Of a stretch of DNA of 64,000 nucleotides, positions 59,420 to 64,000 are shown in pieces. Where the stretch lies: positions 496,001 to 560,000 of the forward strand of contig JAXMBZ010000001.1 of NCBI GenBank assembly GCA_046349615.1, written 5' to 3'. The notes below the pieces were generated by a model, which saw only the letters and a list, made by a program, of their open reading frames with translations, was not told the DNA's origin and made no database searches. Both the position numbers and the translations under genes were made by a program. The stretch is from JADJNY01 sp046349615 (GTDB lineage: Bacteria; Planctomycetota; UBA1135; GCA-002686595). The stretch's first letter is position 1. Each line of letters begins with the position of its first letter.

Positions 59420-62133
59420 TTCGCGCGGCCTGGCGAACGTCGCTCTTCGGGGGCATCGCCCTCGGGATCCTCGTCGCGTTGTTCGTGGCCGCGCAGCCCG
59501 CGGACGTGCGCGCTCACACGGCATTGCTGGCGGGACTGCGCAAGCTCCGGACGATCGAGGTCGAACTCGTCTCCGTCCTGCAGAGCAATCCTGCGCGCGA
59601 TCCCGCGGCGCGCGGTCCCGTCCGGCCGATGCTCGACGATCTCGAGGCGGCGCTGTCCGCGGCGATGGACACGGAGGGCTGGCAGCTCGTTCGTGAGGAT
59701 CCCGTCGTCGCGAGCGCGTGCGAGGAGTACCGCTCGGCGCTCCAGCGCGAACGCGAGTTGGTCCAGGACTACCACGACCAGGAGATGCGCCTCGCGGTCG
59801 AGACCCAGACTCTCGCGACGACGCTGGGTGCTGGGACGGAGCCGCTCGTCGCGCGGTCGCCCGATGCGGCACGCATCCTGAGCGTCGCGCTCGCTCGCTT
59901 CGTCGAGCACAGGCTCCGGGGAAAATCCGGCGAGCCCTCGGAGCGCGCGCTGGACGAAGTCCTGCACCCCTTGAGCGTCCCGGCTGGTCCGGACCGCGAG
60001 CCGGTCGTCCGCATCGTGCAGGCCGCGGCGCGCATCGTCGAGATCGACACCCAGATCGATGGACTCCTGGAGCGCATGCGCGAGATCCAACTGCGCGACC
60101 GCAGCACCGCCATGGTCGACGCCTGCGACCAGTGGATCCTCGCCGAGCAGTCCCGCCGCGGCGTGTACCGGCTGTTGTTCTGCGGATACGCCGTCGCGCT
60201 CCTCCTCCTGCTCGTCCACGAGCTGCGTTCGCGCGACGCGCTCCTCGGGCACATCGCGCAGGTGCGCGACTCGCTCGAGGCGCGGGTGCGGCGCAGGACG
60301 AAGCAGCTCTCGAACCGCAACGAGCGGCTCGCGAACGAAATCCGCGAGCGTCGCGCCGCGGAGGAGCAGCTCGTCACCGCGCGCCAGTCCGCCGAGGCGT
60401 CGAGCCGTTCGAAGAGCGACTTCCTCGCGAACATGAGCCACGAGATCCGCACGCCGATGACGTCCATCCTCGGCTACGCGGAGCGCCTGGGTGACGAGGA
60501 TCTCGGCGAGGACGACAAGCGCGAGGCCGTCGAGACGATCCAGCGTAACGGGCAGTACCTGCTCCAGCTGATCAACGACATCCTCGACCTCTCCAAGATC
60601 GAGGCCGGCAAGCTCGCTCTCGAGCTCATCCCGTGCTCGCCGGCGCAAATCGTGCTCGACGTGCAGAGCGCGATGGAGGTCCGCGCGCAGGCGAAGGGGC
60701 TCGCGTTCACGCTGGAATTCCCCGAGCGCCTCCCCGAGCGGATCGTCACGGACCCCGTGCGCCTGAAGCAGGTACTGATCAACCTGGTCGGCAACGCGAT
60801 CAAGTTCACCGACCAGGGGTCCGTCGACCTCCGCCTCGAGTTCCGGGCCGCGACGGACGGCGCCTCGAACGACGGATATCTCTTCTTCACCGTGAGGGAC
60901 TCGGGCATCGGGATGAGCGAGGAGCAGATGCAGCGCCTCTTCCGCCCGTTCACGCAGGCCGATTCGTCGACGACGCGGCGCTTCGGAGGAACGGGGCTCG
61001 GGCTGTCGATCTGCAAGACGCTCGTCGAATCCATGGGCGGACGACTCGACGTCGAGAGCGAGATCGGTCGAGGGAGCCGGTTCTCGTTCAGCGTCGCGAC
61101 GGGACCGGTCCCGAACTCGGCGTGGATCGATCCGAGCGGCATCGAGGAGCTCCGCCTCGTGCGCGAGGCCGGCCGTCGGAGCGAGGGCGGCGTGCGGATC
61201 CACGGGCGCGTGTTGCTCGCGGAGGACGGCGAGGACAACCAGCGCCTCCTCGTGCACTTCCTCACGAAAGCCGGCGCGGAGGTCGTCGTCGTAGCGGACG
61301 GTCAGAAGGCCGTCGAGCGGGCGCTCGCGGCGCAGGCCGAAGGCTCGCCGTTCGACGTGATCGTGATGGACATGCAGATGCCGCGTCTCGACGGCTACGG
61401 CGCCGCCGCACGGCTGCGCGCGGCCGGATACCGCCGCCCGATCGTCGCGCTCACGGCGAACGCGATGGCGCACGACCGGCAGCGCTGCCTCGACTCGGGC
61501 TGCGACGACTTCTGCAGCAAGCCGGTCGACAAGTACCGCTTCCTCACGATCGTCGCGCGCTGGGCGTCGTCGCAGGCGCGCGCGCGGACCGCCCGGGGAA
61601 TCTCGGACGCGTCGTCGATGGCGCGCACGCAGTTCCGCACGCTCGCGAGCGCATCGTCGACGCACGTCGAACCCCTGCGTCGATCCCCGCGAACCGAGAC
61701 CGGCGCGCCGAAGGTCGAGCCGCCGCGAGCGATGCCTGCGATCGAGCCCAAGCCGCCGGCTCCGGCGCCGAAGTTCGGTGGGGCGGGGCCCGTCCGCTCG
61801 GGCGCTCCACGTCCGGAGCCGGCCGCCGTCCAGTCGAGCAGCGACGATCCCGAGCTCGCCGAGCTCGTGCGTCTCTTCGTGGCGGACCTCGGCCGCGACG
61901 TCGATCGAATGACGAAGGCGCTCGAGGCGAACGACTTGAAGAAGCTCGCGTTCCTCGCGCACCAGTTGAAGGGGAGCGCCGGCAGCTACGGCTTCCCCGA
62001 GCTCACGCGTCAGGCGGCGCGCCTCGAGTCCTGCGCGAAGGGCGAGCTCTCGGGCTCGCACGTCGAGATCGAGCTCGAGCAGTTCGCGCGCATGTGCACC
62101 GGGGTCCAGGACCGCGGTCGGACGGCGCGCTGA
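59416..62133 (+). CDS. Hybrid sensor kinase with DAHL-like sensor, receiver and Hpt
   Basis: This 905-aa hybrid kinase has a first TM helix (about 10-27) and a long helical periplasmic region (about 30-245) resembling the DAHL sensor domain. A second TM helix follows (about 250-268). HisKA has the phospho-His in MSHEIRTPMTSI (about 342), and HATPase has GTGLGLSICKTLVE. The receiver covers about 597-715 (VLLAEDGEDNQRLL, phospho-Asp in VIVMDMQMP). A Pro-rich linker leads to a C-terminal Hpt (about 809-895) with His in LAHQLKGSAGSYGF. It is the likely source of phosphate for the upstream Hpt protein and the two cyclases. Confidence 0.93.
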   Translation: MIRAAWRTSLFGGIALGILVALFVAAQPADVRAHTALLAGLRKLRTIEVELVSVLQSNPARDPAARGPVRPMLDDLEAALSAAMDTEGWQLVREDPVVASACEEYRSALQRERELVQDYHDQEMRLAVETQTLATTLGAGTEPLVARSPDAARILSVALARFVEHRLRGKSGEPSERALDEVLHPLSVPAGPDREPVVRIVQAAARIVEIDTQIDGLLERMREIQLRDRSTAMVDACDQWILAEQSRRGVYRLLFCGYAVALLLLLVHELRSRDALLGHIAQVRDSLEARVRRRTKQLSNRNERLANEIRERRAAEEQLVTARQSAEASSRSKSDFLANMSHEIRTPMTSILGYAERLGDEDLGEDDKREAVETIQRNGQYLLQLINDILDLSKIEAGKLALELIPCSPAQIVLDVQSAMEVRAQAKGLAFTLEFPERLPERIVTDPVRLKQVLINLVGNAIKFTDQGSVDLRLEFRAATDGASNDGYLFFTVRDSGIGMSEEQMQRLFRPFTQADSSTTRRFGGTGLGLSICKTLVESMGGRLDVESEIGRGSRFSFSVATGPVPNSAWIDPSGIEELRLVREAGRRSEGGVRIHGRVLLAEDGEDNQRLLVHFLTKAGAEVVVVADGQKAVERALAAQAEGSPFDVIVMDMQMPRLDGYGAAARLRAAGYRRPIVALTANAMAHDRQRCLDSGCDDFCSKPVDKYRFLTIVARWASSQARARTARGISDASSMARTQFRTLASASSTHVEPLRRSPRTETGAPKVEPPRAMPAIEPKPPAPAPKFGGAGPVRSGAPRPEPAAVQSSSDDPELAELVRLFVADLGRDVDRMTKALEANDLKKLAFLAHQLKGSAGSYGFPELTRQAARLESCAKGELSGSHVEIELEQFARMCTGVQDRGRTAR

Positions 62134-62644
62134 GCTACTACTTCCGAACGTGCACGCACGGCACGCACATTCTCGCCGTGCCCCACGCTCGATGCTGAGA
62201 GCAACTTGAACTCGGCGTTCGATCGCGCCGGTCCTCCGGCGCGATCGAACGCCGAGTCCGGAATGCGGAGCATCCGAATGTGCTCCGTTGCGCCCCTTCG
62301 CCCTTGATCGTCCCACCTGGCAATTGCGTCCCGATCGACACACGTCACCGCCACTTGGGTTGCGGGCCCAAGCCCGCGCTGAGCGCCTGTGATGAAATCA
62401 GAGACGCCCGTCACGCTCGCCCAAAAGCGCCCCGGCGGCGTTGCGATTCCTCCGAGTCTTGCCGGCGAATACGCGTCGTCATCGCGCCTTGCCGGAACGC
62501 CTCTGGACGACCCTGCCGGGCATCCCTGATTGCTTCACAGGCTCCGAGCCGCGCGATTTCCCCAGGGCGGAACGGAAGGGCGGTCCGCCCGTTGCGTAGC
62601 GGACGTGGAGCCGGAGCGGCTCCATTTCGTTCGGAGGATCCCTG
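62134..62644. other. Long intergenic region with palindrome and structured leader
   Basis: This 511-bp stretch has no convincing gene and is less GC-rich than its neighbours. It holds a 22-bp-stem palindrome (62210-62257). Near the right end, GTCCGC and GCGGAC (62583-62588 / 62599-62604) and GGAGCC and GGCTCC (62607-62612 / 62618-62623) form small hairpins just before a strong GGAGG (62633-62637). GGGCG/CGCCC (62578-62590) overlaps the first of these, so the stems are mutually exclusive. The first part probably ends the kinase transcript and the last part leads the DUF4126 gene. Confidence 0.5.
62210..62257. repeat. 22-bp-stem perfect palindrome
   Basis: The bases at 62210-62231 are fully complementary to 62236-62257 around a 4-nt TCCT loop. 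No T-run follows. It could be a terminator for the kinase operon or a palindromic repeat element. Confidence 0.75.
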
Positions 62645-63247
62645 ATGGAATCGACCCAAGACATCCTGCAGGCCGTGCTCGGCCTGATCGCGGGCCTCGG
62701 CCTCGCGGCCGCGTGCGGTTTCCGCGTCTTCGTCCCGATGTGGCTCGTGTCCATCGGTCTGCACGCGGGCGCGATCCACGTCGCGCCGGAGTTCGCGTGG
62801 ATCGGCTCGACGCCCGCGATGATCGCGCTCGGCGCGGCGACCGTGCTCGAGGTCCTCGGGTACTACGTCCCCGGCGTGGACCACTTCCTCGACGTCGTCG
62901 CGACGCCGTCCGCGGTCGTCGCGGGGGCGATCCTCTCGACGGCCTTCGTCACCGACATCGACCCGTGGCTGCGTTGGTCGCTCGCGGCGATCGTCGGCGG
63001 CGGCGTCGCAGGCGCCGTGCAGGTCGCGACCGTCGCGGCGCGCGCGGTGTCGGGCGTCACGACGTTCGGCCTCGGGAACCCGCTCGTCGCGACCGGGGAA
63101 CTCGCCGGATCGACGGGCTTCACCGTCGCGGCGATCGTCGCGCCGCTGGTCGCGCTCGCGCTCGCGATCGTGTTCGTCGCGCTCGCGATCTGGTTCTGGA
63201 CGAGGCGGCGCGGGCGCGCGCGGGAGCGCGTGCTCGCTCCCGCATGA
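62645..63247 (+). CDS. DUF4126 membrane protein
   Basis: This 200-aa integral membrane protein has several hydrophobic helices (ILQAVLGLIAGLGLAAACGF, MIALGAATVLEVLGY, LAAIVGGGVAGAVQVAT, FTVAAIVAPLVALALAIVFV). The order and the FRVFVPMWLVSI stretch match the DUF4126 family of unknown function. A strong GGAGG lies 7 bp before the ATG, and the leader is structured. A hairpin follows the stop. Confidence 0.85.
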   Translation: MESTQDILQAVLGLIAGLGLAAACGFRVFVPMWLVSIGLHAGAIHVAPEFAWIGSTPAMIALGAATVLEVLGYYVPGVDHFLDVVATPSAVVAGAILSTAFVTDIDPWLRWSLAAIVGGGVAGAVQVATVAARAVSGVTTFGLGNPLVATGELAGSTGFTVAAIVAPLVALALAIVFVALAIWFWTRRRGRARERVLAPA

Positions 63248-63257
63248 CGTGGAGCAC

Positions 63258-63285
63258 CGCGGCCGGGCCTTCAGGTCCGGCCGCG
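63258..63285 (+). terminator. Terminator-like hairpin after DUF4126 gene
   Basis: CGCGGCCGG (63258-63266) and CCGGCCGCG (63277-63285) form a 9-bp stem with a 10-nt loop, followed by CGCGTTTCGG. Confidence 0.65.
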
Positions 63286-63416
63286 CGCGTTTCGGGCGCG
63301 TTCGAGCCGTGCTCCGCCCTCGTGCGCAGGCTCTTCGGACGCATGCGGCGCGATGTCCACGACGCTATGCTGTCGCGCTCGAACCCACCTCACCGAGCGA
63401 CCCCGCGAGCGCCACC

Positions 63417-64000
63417 ATGGACACGAAAGCCATCCAACAGTTCGTCGACCAGACCTGGAACACGTCGATCGTTCCCGCGATCACCGAGTACATCAAGATC
63501 CCGAACAAGTCGCCGTTCTTCGATCCGAACTGGGTCCAGAACGGACACATGGACAAGGCGGTCGCGCTCGTCGAGGGCTGGTGCAAGAAGCGCGACATCG
63601 CGGGCCTGAAGGTCGAGGTCGTGCGTCTGCCGAACCGCACGCCGCTCATCTACATGGAGATCCCGGGCACGGCGAGCTCGACGGACACCGTGCTGATGTA
63701 CGGCCACCTCGACAAGCAGCCCGAGTTCACCGGCTGGGAAGCGGGCCTCGGCCCGTGGCAGCCCGTGATGAAGGGCGATCGTCTGTACGGTCGCGGCGGA
63801 GCGGACGACGGCTACGCCGCGTTCGCGTCGCTGACGGCGCTCGAAGCGCTGAAGAAGCAGGGCCTCGCGCACGCGCGCTGCGTCGTCCTGATCGAAGCGT
63901 GCGAGGAGAGCGGCAGCTACGACCTGCCCGCGTACATCGACCACCTCGAGAAGCGCATCGGCGACGTCAGCCTCGTCGTGTGCCTCGACTCGGGCTGCGG
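63417..64000 (+). CDS. M20 family metallopeptidase (3' end outside window)
   Basis: The ATG at 63417 opens a frame that runs off the end (194 codons seen). The family sequence is clear: TVLMYGHLDKQPEFTGWEAG holds a zinc-binding His/Asp pair, GRGGADDGYA the second metal aspartate, and EACEESGSYDL the catalytic glutamates. It belongs to the M20 dipeptidase/carboxypeptidase group and is probably cytoplasmic, as no signal peptide is seen. Confidence 0.93.
   Translation, partial: MDTKAIQQFVDQTWNTSIVPAITEYIKIPNKSPFFDPNWVQNGHMDKAVALVEGWCKKRDIAGLKVEVVRLPNRTPLIYMEIPGTASSTDTVLMYGHLDKQPEFTGWEAGLGPWQPVMKGDRLYGRGGADDGYAAFASLTALEALKKQGLAHARCVVLIEACEESGSYDLPAYIDHLEKRIGDVSLVVCLDSGC

Noticed and set aside
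62280..62645. Plus-strand 121-codon frame in the gap before DUF4126
   Set aside because: No domain, no ribosome-binding site, and it overlaps the structured leader.
1..64000. CRISPR arrays, tRNA or rRNA genes
   Set aside because: Looked for; no regularly spaced repeats and no recognisable tRNA or rRNA sequence were seen.

Overview
The window is a 64-kb, very GC-rich (about 70% by eye), densely coded bacterial chromosome segment. It looks like a free-living Gram-negative bacterium, most likely a member of the Planctomycetota or a similar deep lineage. That placement is an inference from the many secreted proteins carrying conserved C-terminal anchor-like modules, the bacterial-type core enzymes and the large propeller-type sensor kinases. 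No rRNA, tRNA or CRISPR array was seen.

Region 1 (1-9.2 kb) holds the 3' part of proS, then lipA and a three-gene 2-oxoacid dehydrogenase operon (E1 alpha, E1 beta, di-lipoyl E2). A DUF4160/DUF2442 pair follows, then a decayed methyltransferase 3' end, and then a divergent TetR / ferritin-like diiron pair with two matched operators between the genes. Region 2 (9.4-17.8 kb) is accessory. A radical SAM/SPASM enzyme is translationally coupled to a methyltransferase-aminotransferase fusion. These are followed by two minus-strand genes (one unknown, one methyltransferase), a second DUF4160/DUF2442 pair and an orphan E1 alpha paralogue.

Region 3 (17.9-34.2 kb) holds a propeller sensor kinase, an SGNH-like secreted protein, cysD-cysNC (sulfate activation), a secreted HAF-like protein, a FixL/FixJ-like two-component operon plus a stand-alone receiver, and a large secreted tandem-repeat protein. 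Region 4 (34.2-42.1 kb) has an Lhr-type helicase, a perfect 30-bp inverted-repeat element, a zinc-ribbon membrane protein and two secreted paralogues whose 3' ends share a nearly identical 485-bp stretch.

Region 5 (42.1-50.3 kb) has lpd (E3), lipB and a small Rdx-family (SelW-like) selenoprotein gene. The selenoprotein has an in-frame UGA in a CxxU motif followed by a bacterial-SECIS-like hairpin, and is easily missed because a normal ORF search breaks it. A proteolysis cluster follows: a subtilase lipoprotein, a PrcB-like lipoprotein and an S46 dipeptidyl peptidase. Region 6 (50.5-54.6 kb) is three tandem secreted proteins ending in the same C-terminal module seen at 25.7 and 33.7 kb. Region 7 (54.7-62.1 kb) is a phosphorelay/c-di-GMP operon: Hpt, two HDOD-REC-GGDEF proteins and a hybrid kinase with REC and Hpt. 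The window ends with a DUF4126 membrane protein and the start of an M20 peptidase.

Two themes connect the parts. First, the lipoate-dependent dehydrogenase machinery (lipA, lipB, E1, E2, E3) is present but dispersed. Second, many secreted proteins share two families of C-terminal modules, which suggests a common export or anchoring route.
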